Assembly: GCF_014534685.1 (NCBI RefSeq)
Contig: NZ_JACVVX010000001.1
Location: forward strand, 434,001 to 498,000
Source of the DNA: Oryzicola mucosus
GTDB taxonomy: Bacteria; Pseudomonadota; Alphaproteobacteria; Rhizobiales; Rhizobiaceae
Direction of reading: 5' to 3'
Length of the DNA stretch: 64,000 nucleotides
In this document: in pieces, positions 45,648 through 54,638 of the stretch
Layout: each line of letters opens with the position of its first letter
How positions within the stretch are numbered: position 1 is the stretch's first letter
Notes under the pieces: model-generated
Databases searched by the model: none
Told to the model about the DNA's origin: nothing
Seen by the model: only the letters and a program-made list of their open reading frames with translations
Program-made: the position numbers and the translations under genes

Positions 45648-45672
45648 TGCTCTACCCCTGAGCTACACCCGC
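45598..45672 (-). tRNA. tRNA-Gly(GCC)
   Basis: A complete 75-nt tRNA with encoded CCA. Acceptor GCGGGTG pairs with CACCCGC, the anticodon arm is CAACC-TTGCCAA-GGTTG giving anticodon GCC, and the T loop is TTCGAAT. The discriminator is T. A terminator follows and a promoter precedes it. The 3' 50 nt are duplicated at 16799-16865. Confidence 0.96.
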
Positions 45673-45701
45673 TCATGCAGCTGTGCGCCGCAAGCCGGTG
45701 C

Positions 45702-45730
45702 TATATGGCCGAAGAGCCGGGCGAATGCAA
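45702..45730 (-). promoter_or_regulatory. Promoter of tRNA-Gly
   Basis: On the minus strand TTGCAT (45725-45730) and CATATA (45702-45707) are 17 bp apart, with the tRNA 5' end 30 bp downstream. It is on the chromosomal side of the island boundary, so expression of the tRNA survives insertion. Confidence 0.55.
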
Positions 45731-45922
45731 CAGGGAAATTTGGGCAATTTCAACATCCCCGGCATTTTGTTTGCCGCGACCCCGAAACATCGCGAGAGCC
45801 CAAGCTTTCGGGCTTGTAAGCTCGCGAAAATTCGCTGAAAAAGCCCGGCATACGCGGTGCTGCGCAGGCGGCGCGGCTGGGATGGCGCAGCTGGCCGCGG
45901 CGCCTGGGGAGACGGAAAGACG

Positions 45923-46420
45923 ATGCCGAAAACACCAGAAGACCTTTTCGCCTATCTCGACAGCCTCGATATCTCCGTCCGCACGATCAAGCACCCGCCG
46001 CTGTTTACGGTCGCCGATTCCCAGAACCTGCGCGAAGACCTCGATGGCGGCCACACCAAAAACCTGTTCCTCAAGGACAAGAAGGACAACTTCTTCCTCC
46101 TGACCGTCGAGCAGAACGCCGTCGTCGACCTCAAGCAAATCCATCATGTGATCGGCGCTTCCAGCCGCGTCTCCTTCGGCAAGCCCGAAGCGCTGATGGA
46201 ACTGCTCGGCGTCATTCCCGGCTCGGTCACCGCCTTCGGCGTCATCAACGATACGAATGGCCGGGTGAAGATGATCCTCGATGCAGCGCTGATGGAGCAT
46301 GACGTCATCAACGCCCATCCCCTGACCAACGAAGCCACCACCGCCATTGCGCGGGACGACCTGATCAGATTTATCGAGGCAACCGGACATGAGCCTGTTA
46401 TCTTGAAAGTATCGGACTGA
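45923..46420 (+). CDS. YbaK/ProX-type prolyl-tRNA editing deacylase
   Basis: A 165-residue trans-editing protein that hydrolyses mischarged tRNA(Pro). The YbaK/aminoacyl-tRNA-synthetase-associated fold is shown by HPPLFTVADSQNLREDLDGGHTKNLFLKDKKDNFFLL and the conserved Lys, followed by RVSFGKPEALMELLGVIPGSVTAFGVIND, which is typical of ProX (Ala-tRNA(Pro) deacylase). The ATG at 45923 is preceded by GGAGACGGAAAGACG. It is the first chromosomal gene right of the island. Confidence 0.9.
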   Translation: MPKTPEDLFAYLDSLDISVRTIKHPPLFTVADSQNLREDLDGGHTKNLFLKDKKDNFFLLTVEQNAVVDLKQIHHVIGASSRVSFGKPEALMELLGVIPGSVTAFGVINDTNGRVKMILDAALMEHDVINAHPLTNEATTAIARDDLIRFIEATGHEPVILKVSD

Positions 46421-46485
46421 TCGCCACATGGAAGCCTGAAGCGGCGAGACCTTGACGTCGCGCCAGAGGAACCCCGACGGAAAGC

Positions 46486-47487
46486 ATGACCATGAACAAC
46501 GAGAACAACCCGTTCGGCGGCTTCGGCGGCCAGTATGCCACCAGCGTGCAGTATGGCGACACCAGCGCGGAGCGGCCAGCGGCCGCCCTGCAGCTCGACA
46601 CCGCCCCGCCCGCCGATGTCATCAAGGACACCACCACCCAGGCATTCGCCGTCGACGTCATCCGGGAGTCGCGCAAGCAGCCGGTCCTGGTGGATTTCTG
46701 GGCGCCCTGGTGCGGGCCTTGCAAGCAGCTGACGCCGATCATCGAAAAAGCGGTGCGCGCCAAGGGTGGGCGGGTCAAGCTCGTCAAGATGAACATCGAC
46801 GAGCATCCGGCCATTGCCGGCCAGCTCGGCATCCAGTCGATCCCCGCCGTCATCGCCTTCAAGAACGGACAGCCGGTCGACGGCTTCATGGGGGCCCAGC
46901 CCGAGAGCCAGGTCAACGCCTTTCTCGACAAGCTCGCCGGCAAGGGCGGCGGCGCGCAACCGCAGATAGACGAAGCGCTGGCAGCGGCCGCCGAAGCGCG
47001 CGCAGCGGGCGACCTGCAGACCGCGGCCGATATCTATCAGGCGATCATCGAGCAACTGCCCGAGACCGTCGCAGCCATCGCGGCTTTCGCGGATCTGCTG
47101 GCGGATGCCGGCGACCTCGAGGCTGCGAAAGAGGTTCTTGCCACGGCGCCGGAGACCGCTGCCAACGATGCCGCGCTGAACGCCGTCCGCACCAAGATCA
47201 AGCTGGCGGAAGAAGCCTCTGCCCTGGGCGATGGTGCCGAGTTCGAACGCCGCCTCGCGGAAGACCCCACCGATCATCAGGCGCGCTTCGATCTCGCCAT
47301 GATCCAGAACGCGGCCGGCAAGCGCGACGAGGCGGCCAACAGCCTGCTCGCCATCGTCAAGGCTGACCGGACCTGGAACGAGGACGGCGCCAGGGCACAA
47401 CTCCTGAAGTTCTTCGAGGCTTGGGGGGCGATGGACCCCGCGACGCTGGCGGCGCGCAGGAAGCTTTCGTCGCTGCTGTTCTCCTAA
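46486..47487 (+). CDS. Thioredoxin-domain protein with TPR-like C terminus (CnoX-like)
   Basis: A 333-residue cytoplasmic protein: an N-terminal extension, a thioredoxin fold (about 50-160) with active-site WCGPC (Cys76, Cys79) and cis-Pro in IQSIPAV, then helical TPR repeats (QTAADIYQAIIEQLPETVAAI; ARFDLAMIQNAAGKRDEAANSLL). This architecture is that of CnoX/YbbN, a chaperedoxin handing oxidatively damaged proteins to GroEL or DnaK. Unlike E. coli YbbN, both cysteines are kept, as in Caulobacter CnoX, so redox activity is likely. It is followed by the LON-domain gene. Confidence 0.9.
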   Translation: MTMNNENNPFGGFGGQYATSVQYGDTSAERPAAALQLDTAPPADVIKDTTTQAFAVDVIRESRKQPVLVDFWAPWCGPCKQLTPIIEKAVRAKGGRVKLVKMNIDEHPAIAGQLGIQSIPAVIAFKNGQPVDGFMGAQPESQVNAFLDKLAGKGGGAQPQIDEALAAAAEARAAGDLQTAADIYQAIIEQLPETVAAIAAFADLLADAGDLEAAKEVLATAPETAANDAALNAVRTKIKLAEEASALGDGAEFERRLAEDPTDHQARFDLAMIQNAAGKRDEAANSLLAIVKADRTWNEDGARAQLLKFFEAWGAMDPATLAARRKLSSLLFS

Positions 47488-47571
47488 GCCGGCAGATATA
47501 GTCCGGTGCGGGTCTTGAGTCTGGGCGTTTTCGCCCCAGATGATGTCGCAACGGCGAAGGACCGGAATATC

Positions 47572-48243
47572 ATGCAGGCAGGAAACGCACATTACAGGAT
47601 GGCCAAGGATTTGCCCGCGGCGATTCCGGTGTTCCCGCTGGCCGCGGTCCTGTTGCTGCCCGGCGGGCGCCTGCCGCTCAACATCTTCGAACCGCGCTAC
47701 CTGCAGATGATCGACGAGGCGATGTCGGGCAAGCGGCTGATCGGCATGATACAGCCCGCGCTCGACGGAAGCCGCCGCGAGGACGGCGAGCCGGAGCTCT
47801 GCCCCGTCGGCTGCCTCGGCCGGATCACCTCATTGTCCGAAACGGGCGACGGCCGCTATCTCGTGTCGTTGCAGGGCGTGTGCCGCTTCCGGCTTGCCGA
47901 TGAGTTGGACGTCAAGACGCCCTACCGCCAGTGCAGGATCACCCCTTTCATTGGCGACCTGACAGAAGATGCGGCCGCCGACGACATCAACCGCGCAGCC
48001 CTTTTGAAGGCATTCCGCGCTTATCTGCAGGCCAACGATCTCGAAGCCGACTGGGAAAGCGTCAGTCGCGCCGACAACGCCATGCTGGTCAACGCTTTGT
48101 CGATGATGGCGCCTTATGGCGCAGCCGAGAAACAGGCGCTGCTCGAGGCACCCGATCTCAAGACCCGCGCCGATACCTTGATCGCCATTACCGAGATAAG
48201 CGTCGCGCGCGATGGCGACGGCAACAGCTCGCGGATGAACTGA
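47572..48243 (+). CDS. LON peptidase substrate-binding domain protein
   Basis: A 223-residue protein consisting of the Lon N-terminal (LON/PUA-like) domain only: [29 protein letters not shown] at the N terminus and [32 protein letters not shown]. There is no ATPase or Ser-Lys protease part. The ATG at 47572 is used; a GTG at 47506 would add 22 residues. The trio thioredoxin-LON-Trm112 is conserved in alphaproteobacteria. Its function is unknown but a role in protein quality control fits. Confidence 0.9.
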   Translation: MQAGNAHYRMAKDLPAAIPVFPLAAVLLLPGGRLPLNIFEPRYLQMIDEAMSGKRLIGMIQPALDGSRREDGEPELCPVGCLGRITSLSETGDGRYLVSLQGVCRFRLADELDVKTPYRQCRITPFIGDLTEDAAADDINRAALLKAFRAYLQANDLEADWESVSRADNAMLVNALSMMAPYGAAEKQALLEAPDLKTRADTLIAITEISVARDGDGNSSRMN

Positions 48244-48266
48244 CCGTGCGCCGCGACAAATCCGCC

Positions 48267-48464
48267 ATGGCCGTCGACCCAAAACTTCTGGAGCTGCTGG
48301 TCTGCCCTTTGACAAAGGGGGCGTTGAGTTGGGATGCAGCCAACAACGAGTTGGTCTCGCGCCTCGCCCGGATTGCCTATCCCGTACGCGACGGCATTCC
48401 CGTCATGCTGCCTTCGGAAGCACGCTCTCTCTCCGACGAGGAGTTGGCGAAGCTGGCGAGATAA
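48267..48464 (+). CDS. Trm112 family protein
   Basis: A 65-residue protein with the Trm112/UPF0434 pattern [27 protein letters not shown], then [18 protein letters not shown]. Bacterial members lack a full zinc site: one cysteine is seen. In eukaryotes Trm112 activates methyltransferases; the bacterial role is unclear. The start is ATG at 48267, 23 bp after the LON gene; a GTG at 48246 would add seven residues. Confidence 0.85.
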   Translation: MAVDPKLLELLVCPLTKGALSWDAANNELVSRLARIAYPVRDGIPVMLPSEARSLSDEELAKLAR

Positions 48465-48478
48465 GCCGGCTTACAACC

Positions 48479-49231
48479 TTACAGCGACGAGACAAGGTGC
48501 CCGCCATCGACGGCCAGGGATGCGCCGGTGATATAGGCGCCCGCCTGCGAAGCCAGCAGCAGCATCGCCCCGTCGAGATCCTCGATCTTGCCCAGCCGGC
48601 GCTGCGGAATGCGCTTGATCATCGCCTCTCCGGGCGGCGTGACGAAGAAATCGCGGTTGATATCGGTTTCGATATAGCCTGGGCAAAGCGCATTGACGCG
48701 GATGTCATGGCGCGCCCATTCGAGTGCGAGTTCCTTGGTGAGGTGGATCAGCCCCGCCTTGGAAGCCGCATAAGGCGCCAATTCGCTCGCCACCCGCAGG
48801 CCGACGATGGAGGCGACATTGACGATGGCGCCGCCCTTACCCGCCGCCTTGAGCGCCCGCGCAGCACCTTGCGCGACCAGGAAAGCGCCCTTCAAATTGA
48901 CGTCGACCACCTGATCCCAATCCGCCTCCGTCAGATCGAGCGCGCGACCGGTGCCGCTGATGCCGGCATTGTTGACGACGATATCGAACGGCGCGGACAG
49001 CGCGCCGAACAATGCAGCGACCGAGTCGGCGCTTGCGACGTCGAGCACTGCGGCCTCGGCTTGGCCGCCGGCATCCCGGATTTCGGCACAGCTCTGCTCA
49101 AGCGCATCGAGACGGCGCGCCGCCAAAGTGACCGAAGCTCCGTAGCCGGCAAAGAGACCCGCGAAATGCTTGCCGAAGCCGCTCGAGGCTCCCGTCACGA
49201 GAACGCGCTTTCCCTTCAGATCGTCGAACAT
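48479..49231 (-). CDS. Short-chain dehydrogenase/reductase (SDR)
   Basis: A 250-residue NAD(P)-dependent oxidoreductase. TGASSGFGKHFA (cofactor), NNAGISGTG, Ser in NVASIVG and YAASKAG (Tyr-x-x-x-Lys) are all present, and the C-terminal YITGASLAVDGGHLVSSL closes the classical fold. ATG at 49231 is chosen over the upstream TTG because GAGGGG precedes it. It lies beside a thioesterase gene in the same direction, 17 bp apart, possibly for acyl or hydroxyacyl metabolism. Substrate unknown. Confidence 0.9.
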   Translation of the reverse strand: MFDDLKGKRVLVTGASSGFGKHFAGLFAGYGASVTLAARRLDALEQSCAEIRDAGGQAEAAVLDVASADSVAALFGALSAPFDIVVNNAGISGTGRALDLTEADWDQVVDVNLKGAFLVAQGAARALKAAGKGGAIVNVASIVGLRVASELAPYAASKAGLIHLTKELALEWARHDIRVNALCPGYIETDINRDFFVTPPGEAMIKRIPQRRLGKIEDLDGAMLLLASQAGAYITGASLAVDGGHLVSSL

Positions 49232-49248
49232 TCTTTCCCCTCGTGCTG

Positions 49249-49692
49249 TCAATGCGTCGAAGCAATCGTCGCCAAAATGCCCCTGAGGCGATCGGTCAGC
49301 GGTTTTGGCCTGCGACTGACGCGGTCGACATAGACATGGATGAAGAACCCCTCCGCCGCCGCCATCTCCTCGTCATTGCGAAACAGGCCGATTTCATAGC
49401 GTACCGAGGACGAGCCAACCTTTGCCACCCGGATGCCGGCATGCACCACATCCGGAAAGGCGATTTCCGCGAAGTAGCGGCAGCCGGTCTCGACGACCAA
49501 TCCGATCTGATCGCCGGCATGGAAATCGAGAACGCCCTGCTCGACCAGCCAGCCGTTCACGGCGGTGTCGAACAGCGAGTAATGCACGACATTGTTCATG
49601 TGGCCGTAGGCGTCATTGTCCATCCAGCGCGTGGTAATGGTGCGAAACGTCTTGTAGCCGCTGCGGGCGGAAGGGGCAGGCCGTTCGCTCAT
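49249..49692 (-). CDS. Acyl-CoA thioesterase (4HBT/YbgC family)
   Basis: A 147-residue hotdog-fold thioesterase. The region RWMDNDAYGHMNNVVHYSLFDTAVNGWL holds the catalytic Asp and helix, and VGSSSVRYEIGLF the central strand. It hydrolyses acyl-CoAs of unknown chain. The start at 49692 lies four bases from the alcohol dehydrogenase stop at 49697, so the three minus-strand genes (dehydrogenase, thioesterase, SDR) probably form one operon. Confidence 0.88.
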   Translation of the reverse strand: MSERPAPSARSGYKTFRTITTRWMDNDAYGHMNNVVHYSLFDTAVNGWLVEQGVLDFHAGDQIGLVVETGCRYFAEIAFPDVVHAGIRVAKVGSSSVRYEIGLFRNDEEMAAAEGFFIHVYVDRVSRRPKPLTDRLRGILATIASTH

Positions 49693-49696
49693 GACC

Positions 49697-50884
49697 TCAC
49701 CATGCCGCCTTGTAGATCGCCAGCGCATCGGCTTCGGAAACGTCGCGCGGATTGTTGACCAGCAGACGCTGCTGCTTCATCGCGTCGGAGGCCATCTTGG
49801 CCAGATGCTCCTCGCCGATGCCAACCTCGCGCAGCCGTGTCTGCATGCCGAGTTTCTTGGACAAAGCGGCCAGCGCCTCGATGAAGGCGGCGCAGCGGCC
49901 CTGGCTGCCCTGCTCCTTGGCCAGGTCCGGAAACGCGTCGGCGGCGATTTCGGCATAAAGCTGTGCCGCGTCGGGCGCGTTGAAGCGCAGCACATGCGGC
50001 AGCACCAGCGCGTTGGACAGACCGTGCGGCACATGGAAGGTGCCGCCGATCGGGTAGGCAAGCGCATGCACCGCCGCCACCGGCGAGTTGGCAAAGGCCT
50101 GGCCGGCAAGCATGGAGCCGAGCAGCATCGCGCCGCGTGCGTCGACATCCCCGCCGTCGAAGACCGCTTTTTCGATGTTGGCGCCGAGCAGTTGCAGCGC
50201 CTGCCGGGCCAGCATCTTGGACAGCGGATTGTTGTTGGCGTTCTTCGACGCATAGGCCTCGATGGCATGCACCATGGCATCGACGCCGGTCGCAGCGGTG
50301 ATTGCCGGCGGCAGGCCGAGCGTCAGCGACGCATCGAGTATCGCAATGTCGGGCAGGATGATCGGAGACGAAACGCCGCGCTTTTCCTCCGCGCCCACGG
50401 TTATGATCGACACCGGCGTCACCTCCGAGCCCGTGCCGGCTGTGGTCGGCACCAAAACCAGCGGGAGGCGCGGACCCTTGGCGTTGCCGACTCCCCAGGC
50501 GCCGTCGATCTCTTCGCCGGACCCGAGCAGAAGTGCGGCCACCTTGGCCACATCGAGCGAAGAGCCGCCGCCGAAGCCGACCACGCCCGTCGCGGCCATG
50601 GAGCGACCCGCCTCGACCGCCTTCAGGACGGTATCCAGCGAAGGATCGGCTTCGACCGCGTCGAACACGCCGACCGAATGTCCCGCCTGGGTCAGCGACG
50701 CCAAAGCCGCATCGCACAGGCCGAGCCTGCGCAGGCCTGGATCGGTGACGAACAGCACGGATGCGCCGAGCTTCCTGCCGGCGATGGCCGCGAGCCGCGC
50801 AGTGCTGCCCGGTTCGAAAACCAGATGGGGCGTGGTGTGGAAAGCGAATGACTGCAAACTGTGATCCTCCTCGAACGCGCTCAT
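49697..50884 (-). CDS. Iron-containing alcohol dehydrogenase
   Basis: A 395-residue group III dehydrogenase oxidising or reducing alcohols or related compounds with NAD(P). GFGGGSSLDVAKVAALL (nucleotide loop) is near residue 90; the metal ligands are in DAMVHAIEAYAS and VHALAYPIGGTFHVPHGLSNA. Start ATG at 50884; a much longer in-frame extension to 51196 is not supported by family length. Maleylacetate reductase-like or lactaldehyde-type activity is possible. Confidence 0.9.
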   Translation of the reverse strand: MSAFEEDHSLQSFAFHTTPHLVFEPGSTARLAAIAGRKLGASVLFVTDPGLRRLGLCDAALASLTQAGHSVGVFDAVEADPSLDTVLKAVEAGRSMAATGVVGFGGGSSLDVAKVAALLLGSGEEIDGAWGVGNAKGPRLPLVLVPTTAGTGSEVTPVSIITVGAEEKRGVSSPIILPDIAILDASLTLGLPPAITAATGVDAMVHAIEAYASKNANNNPLSKMLARQALQLLGANIEKAVFDGGDVDARGAMLLGSMLAGQAFANSPVAAVHALAYPIGGTFHVPHGLSNALVLPHVLRFNAPDAAQLYAEIAADAFPDLAKEQGSQGRCAAFIEALAALSKKLGMQTRLREVGIGEEHLAKMASDAMKQQRLLVNNPRDVSEADALAIYKAAW

Positions 50885-51129
50885 AAAGCTTGGCGTGCAG
50901 GCATAACAGGTGATGCCGGAAATGTCCGCGACAGACGGCTTCACAGGGATGAAACTGACTGTCGGACGCCGCGTGTCCAGGCTTGGTCTGGCTCGATGCC
51001 TTGTACTCGGCGTTCTAGCCGGTACAAGAGCAAAATGGCGGACCGCCGGCAGCCCTCGCGCTGTTATGATCGCCATTAGCCGACCGCAGCAGAAGACATC
51101 GCAGCGCTTGGTCGGCAAAAACAGGCTTT

Positions 51130-51489
51130 TCAGTCCGTCATTGGGCCACGCAGGCCAATGCAGTTCCCCCAGGGGTCGCGGACCTGGCACATCCACAGTT
51201 CGCCATCGATTTCCAGCGGGCCACGATAAAGAACGCCGCCTGCATGTATCAGATGGTCGAGAGCGCGTTGGAAATCCTTGACGGCCCAGTAGACCACCGA
51301 CCCCGCAGCGCCGCTCGCCACTTTTTCGTCGGCGGGCACGATTTCGAGCTGGATCGACCCGACCCTGAGAAATTCGAAACCGGATGGCTGGCTGACTTCA
51401 AGAACCGCATCCGGAAACGCCTGTCGATACCATATCAGCGCGGCCGTGACATCGGACACATGAACGAGAATGGCACAAACGGATTTCAT
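51130..51489 (-). CDS. VOC-family protein (glyoxalase/bleomycin-resistance fold)
   Basis: A 119-residue single vicinal-oxygen-chelate domain: VCAILVHVSDVTAALIWYRQAFPDAV and the C-terminal strand WMCQVRDPWGNCIGLRGP. Metal-binding residues are conserved at His9 and Glu-type positions. Start ATG at 51489. Function not predictable; members include lyases, dioxygenases and drug-binding proteins. It lies 60 bp from the modE stop, in the same direction. Confidence 0.83.
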   Translation of the reverse strand: MKSVCAILVHVSDVTAALIWYRQAFPDAVLEVSQPSGFEFLRVGSIQLEIVPADEKVASGAAGSVVYWAVKDFQRALDHLIHAGGVLYRGPLEIDGELWMCQVRDPWGNCIGLRGPMTD

Positions 51490-51549
51490 GAAACACCGAC
51501 CTATGGACTCGGCCACACCAACCAGCTGCGGCCGAAACATCTGGGAAAA

Positions 51550-51891
51550 TCAGGCCGCTTCGATCTCGGCCTGAAGGGCTGCGATATGCTGCTCGGTGGC
51601 CGAGGTCGCAGCGCGCTCGATGGCGCGAAAGCGGCTGACCACGGCAAGCCCGACCGGCGTCAGCTGCGCCCCTCCGCCCCTACGCCCACCGCTCTGGGTC
51701 GACACCACCGGCTTGCCGAACAGCCGGTTCATCTCTTCGACCAGATCCCAGGCGCGCTTGTAGGACATGTTCATGCCGCGCGCCGCAGCCGAGATCGAGC
51801 CGAACGCTACGATCTGCTCCAGAAGCTCGATCTTGCCGGGGCCGAGACGGCCGTCCGGATCGAGATTGATGCGCAGGCTCAGCGATGGCAT
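51550..51891 (-). CDS. ModE-type molybdenum-responsive regulator (DNA-binding domain only)
   Basis: A 113-residue winged-helix protein of the LysR/ModE class: GKIELLEQIVAFGSISAAARGMNMSYKRAWDLVEEMNRLFGKPVV and GGRRGGGAQLTPVGLAVVSRF. The molybdate-binding C-terminal half of E. coli ModE is absent, as usual in rhizobial short ModE. It sits 67 bp downstream of modC. It probably represses the mod operon through the Mo-box upstream of modA. Confidence 0.88.
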   Translation of the reverse strand: MPSLSLRINLDPDGRLGPGKIELLEQIVAFGSISAAARGMNMSYKRAWDLVEEMNRLFGKPVVSTQSGGRRGGGAQLTPVGLAVVSRFRAIERAATSATEQHIAALQAEIEAA

Positions 51892-51958
51892 GTTTTCCCT
51901 ACTCCTGAATTCGCGGCGGGTCCTGGTGAAGCGTTGAGCCCATCCGAGCGGTCGCCAA

Positions 51959-53071
51959 TTAGCCGGAATGTTCGCCGTTGAGCCCTGCCGCCACCGTGCC
52001 CGGCTCGAAACTGACCGTCTTGATCACGGCGTAGACGGGCTGGCCGACGCGCAGGCCCAAAGTGCGCAGCGACAGCCCGGTGATGCGCGCCAGGACCGTC
52101 TGTCCGCCGCAGTCGATGCCGATATCGGCATGTGCGCCCTCGCCTTCCCTGACGCTGGCGACCGTGCCTGCGACGATGTTGAGCGCGCTCAGGCCCTCCG
52201 GCTTCTGGGTGGCGACGATCACGTCGCGCGCGCGGATGCGGATGCGGACCCGCTGCCCCACCGCGCCGCCGAACACCGGCACGCGGATGTCTCCGGCAGC
52301 CGAGCGCAGCACGGTGATGGCGTGCCCGGCATCCTGTTCGGCCACCGTCATCTCCAGAAGCGCGCCGCCCTCGCCGCGCTCGCCGGCCGGCAGCAGGTCG
52401 AGCTTCTGCAGCACCTCCGAGGCCGGCCCCGCCGCGGCCACCTTACCGTCCGACAGGATCACGACATCGGTCGCCAGCCGCGCGACCTCGGCGATGGAAT
52501 GGCTGACATAGACGATGGGCACCTTGGCCTCGTCGCGCAGCCTTTCGATATAGGGCAGGATTTCGGCCTTGCGGGCATCGTCCAGCGCCGCCAGCGGCTC
52601 GTCCATCAGGATCAGGCGCGGGCTCGCCAGCAGCGCCCGGCCGATCGCCACGCGCTGCTTTTCGCCGCCGGACAACAGGTTGGGCCGCCGCTCCATGAGT
52701 TGACCGATGCCGAGCAGGCCGACCACCGCATCGATGTCGGCGTAGCGCTCGGATGGCGGGGTAAACCAGCGCCCATAGCGCAGGTTCTGGCTCACCGTCA
52801 GATGCGGAAACAGCCGCGCATCCTGGAAGACATAGCCGATGCGGCGCTTGTGCCGGGGCAGGAAGATGCCCGCCTTGCGATCGACCAGCACGCGGCCGTC
52901 GACCGCGATACGCCCGGACTCCGGCTTGACCAGCCCGCCGATGATGTTGACCAGCGAGGTCTTGCCCGAGCCCGACGGCCCGAACAAGGCCGTCAGCCGG
53001 CCCGGACTTTCGAACGCAGCTTGAAGCCGGAAGGCGCCCTGGCTGTGGCTGATATCGACCGACAGGCTCAT
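51959..53071 (-). CDS. modC: Molybdate ABC transporter ATP-binding protein
   Basis: A 370-residue ATPase. Walker A GPSGSGKTS near residue 30, signature LSGGEKQRVAIGRALL near 133, Walker B RLILMDEPLAALD, and a C-terminal TOBE/MOP molybdate-binding domain with SALNIVAGTVASVREG. Its ATG overlaps the modB stop (ATGA). It powers high-affinity molybdate import with ModA and ModB. Confidence 0.95.
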   Translation of the reverse strand: MSLSVDISHSQGAFRLQAAFESPGRLTALFGPSGSGKTSLVNIIGGLVKPESGRIAVDGRVLVDRKAGIFLPRHKRRIGYVFQDARLFPHLTVSQNLRYGRWFTPPSERYADIDAVVGLLGIGQLMERRPNLLSGGEKQRVAIGRALLASPRLILMDEPLAALDDARKAEILPYIERLRDEAKVPIVYVSHSIAEVARLATDVVILSDGKVAAAGPASEVLQKLDLLPAGERGEGGALLEMTVAEQDAGHAITVLRSAAGDIRVPVFGGAVGQRVRIRIRARDVIVATQKPEGLSALNIVAGTVASVREGEGAHADIGIDCGGQTVLARITGLSLRTLGLRVGQPVYAVIKTVSFEPGTVAAGLNGEHSG

Positions 53072-53769
53072 TCGATGTCCATCCGCCGGCTAAGCCGCCG
53101 CGCCAGCACTTCGGACGCGACCAGGGCCGCCATGGCAATCGCAATCGACACCAGCGTCAGCCGCAGCGCACCCGTGTCGCCGCCAGGCACCTGGGTGAAG
53201 GTGTAGATCGCCGAGGGCAGCGTCTGGGTTTCGCCGGGAATGTTGGAAACGAAGGTGATGGTGGCGCCGAATTCGCCCATCGCCTTGGCGAAGCACAGGA
53301 TCATGCCGGCAACGATACCGGGCAGGATCAGCGGCAAGGTGATGGTGGCGAAGGTCCAGAGCGGACCGGCGCCCAGCGTGCCCGCCGCCGCTTCCAGCCG
53401 GCGGTCGACCGATTCTATCGACAGCCGTATCGCCCGGACCAGCAGCGGAAATCCCATCACCGCGCAGGCAAGGGCGGCGCCGGTCCAGCGGAACGAGAAG
53501 ACGATGCCGAAATGCGCGTCGAGAAACGCGCCGATGGGGCCACGCCGGCCGAAGCTCAGCAACAGGAGATAGCCCGTCACCACCGGCGGCAGGATAAGCG
53601 GCATATGCACGAGGCCGTTCAGCACCGACTTGCCCCAGAAATTGCCGCGCGCCAGAAGCAGGGCCACGACGAGGCCGAGCGGCAGGCTGCCGATCATCGC
53701 CCACAGCGCGACTTTGACGGACAGCCGGACCGCGGTCCATTCCTCCGGGCTGAGGGCCATCCAGTCCAT
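53068..53769 (-). CDS. modB: Molybdate ABC transporter permease
   Basis: A 233-residue inner-membrane permease with about five to six helices. The EAA loop RLSIESVDRRLEAAAGTLGAGPLWTF is near residue 130, and MGEFGATITFVSNIPGETQTLP is a ModB signature. It is coupled to modC and starts 17 bp after modA. Confidence 0.95.
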   Translation of the reverse strand: MDWMALSPEEWTAVRLSVKVALWAMIGSLPLGLVVALLLARGNFWGKSVLNGLVHMPLILPPVVTGYLLLLSFGRRGPIGAFLDAHFGIVFSFRWTGAALACAVMGFPLLVRAIRLSIESVDRRLEAAAGTLGAGPLWTFATITLPLILPGIVAGMILCFAKAMGEFGATITFVSNIPGETQTLPSAIYTFTQVPGGDTGALRLTLVSIAIAMAALVASEVLARRLSRRMDIE

Positions 53770-53786
53770 GCGTCAGGTCAAACCTT

Positions 53787-54587
53787 CTAATTCGAAACGG
53801 TCGGCGCGAGCACGGTGAACCCTTGCGCCTCGAACATTTCCTTGGCCTTGCGGCCCTGAAGATACGTCACATAGGCCGAGGCCGCATCGGCATTCTTCGA
53901 TTCAGCGACGATCCCAATGGGATAGACGATGGCCGGGTGGCTGCTTTCGGGGAAGGTGCCGACCACCTTCACACCCGGCTCGGCCACGGCGTCGGTGGCG
54001 TAGACGATGCCCAGCGGCGCCTCGCCGGTGGCGACGAGCTTGAGCGCGGCGCGCACGTTCTCGGCCTGTGCGACCTTGCCCTCGACGGACGCCCAGACGC
54101 CGAGCGATTCCAGCGCCGCCTTGCCGTATTTGCCCGCCGGCACCGCCTTCACGTCGCCCATGGCGAGCCGGCCGTCGCCCAGCGCGCCGGCAAGATCGAA
54201 ATTCGGCGCGATGGTCACATCCTTCGCCGTGTCGGCGGGCGCGACGAGAACGATGCGGTTGCCCAGAAGATTGAGTTCGCTGTCCGCCTTGGTCAGCTTC
54301 TTGTCGGAAAGATAGTTCATCCAGTCGAGATCGGCGGAGATGAAGATATCGGCGGGTGCGCCCTGCTCGATCTGCTTGGCCAGCGCGGAGCTTGCCGCAT
54401 AAGAGGTCGTCGCCCGGTTGCCGGCATCCGCCTTCCAGGCAGCGTTGACGGTATCGAGCGCATTCTTCAGGCTGGCTGCCGCGAAGACGGTGACGTTCTC
54501 CTCAGCATGCAGCGGCGTGGCCGCTGTCATGGCCACCACAGCGAGCCCCGCCAGGGCTCCCCTGATGCGGCGACGAACAGTCAGCAT
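53787..54587 (-). CDS. modA: Molybdate-binding periplasmic protein
   Basis: A 266-residue substrate-binding protein. A signal peptide (RIRGALAGLAVVAMTAATPLHA) ends at HAEE, then VTVFAAASLKNALDTVNAAW with the anion-binding serine, and ADIFISADLDWMNYL. Start ATG at 54587 has GGGAG upstream. The first gene of modABC-modE; a Mo-box lies about 50-75 bp upstream. Confidence 0.94.
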   Translation of the reverse strand: MLTVRRRIRGALAGLAVVAMTAATPLHAEENVTVFAAASLKNALDTVNAAWKADAGNRATTSYAASSALAKQIEQGAPADIFISADLDWMNYLSDKKLTKADSELNLLGNRIVLVAPADTAKDVTIAPNFDLAGALGDGRLAMGDVKAVPAGKYGKAALESLGVWASVEGKVAQAENVRAALKLVATGEAPLGIVYATDAVAEPGVKVVGTFPESSHPAIVYPIGIVAESKNADAASAYVTYLQGRKAKEMFEAQGFTVLAPTVSN

Positions 54588-54638
54588 GATCGTCTCCCTG
54601 ACGCATATCCTGCCTGACAACATTGTGTGCAGGCCCCT

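Noticed and set aside
46144-47592. 482-codon minus-strand frame opposite the deacylase and thioredoxin genes
   Set aside because: Antisense shadow; the plus-strand proteins have diagnostic motifs.
51968-53206. Plus-strand frame opposite modC
   Set aside because: Antisense shadow of an ABC ATPase with all motifs.
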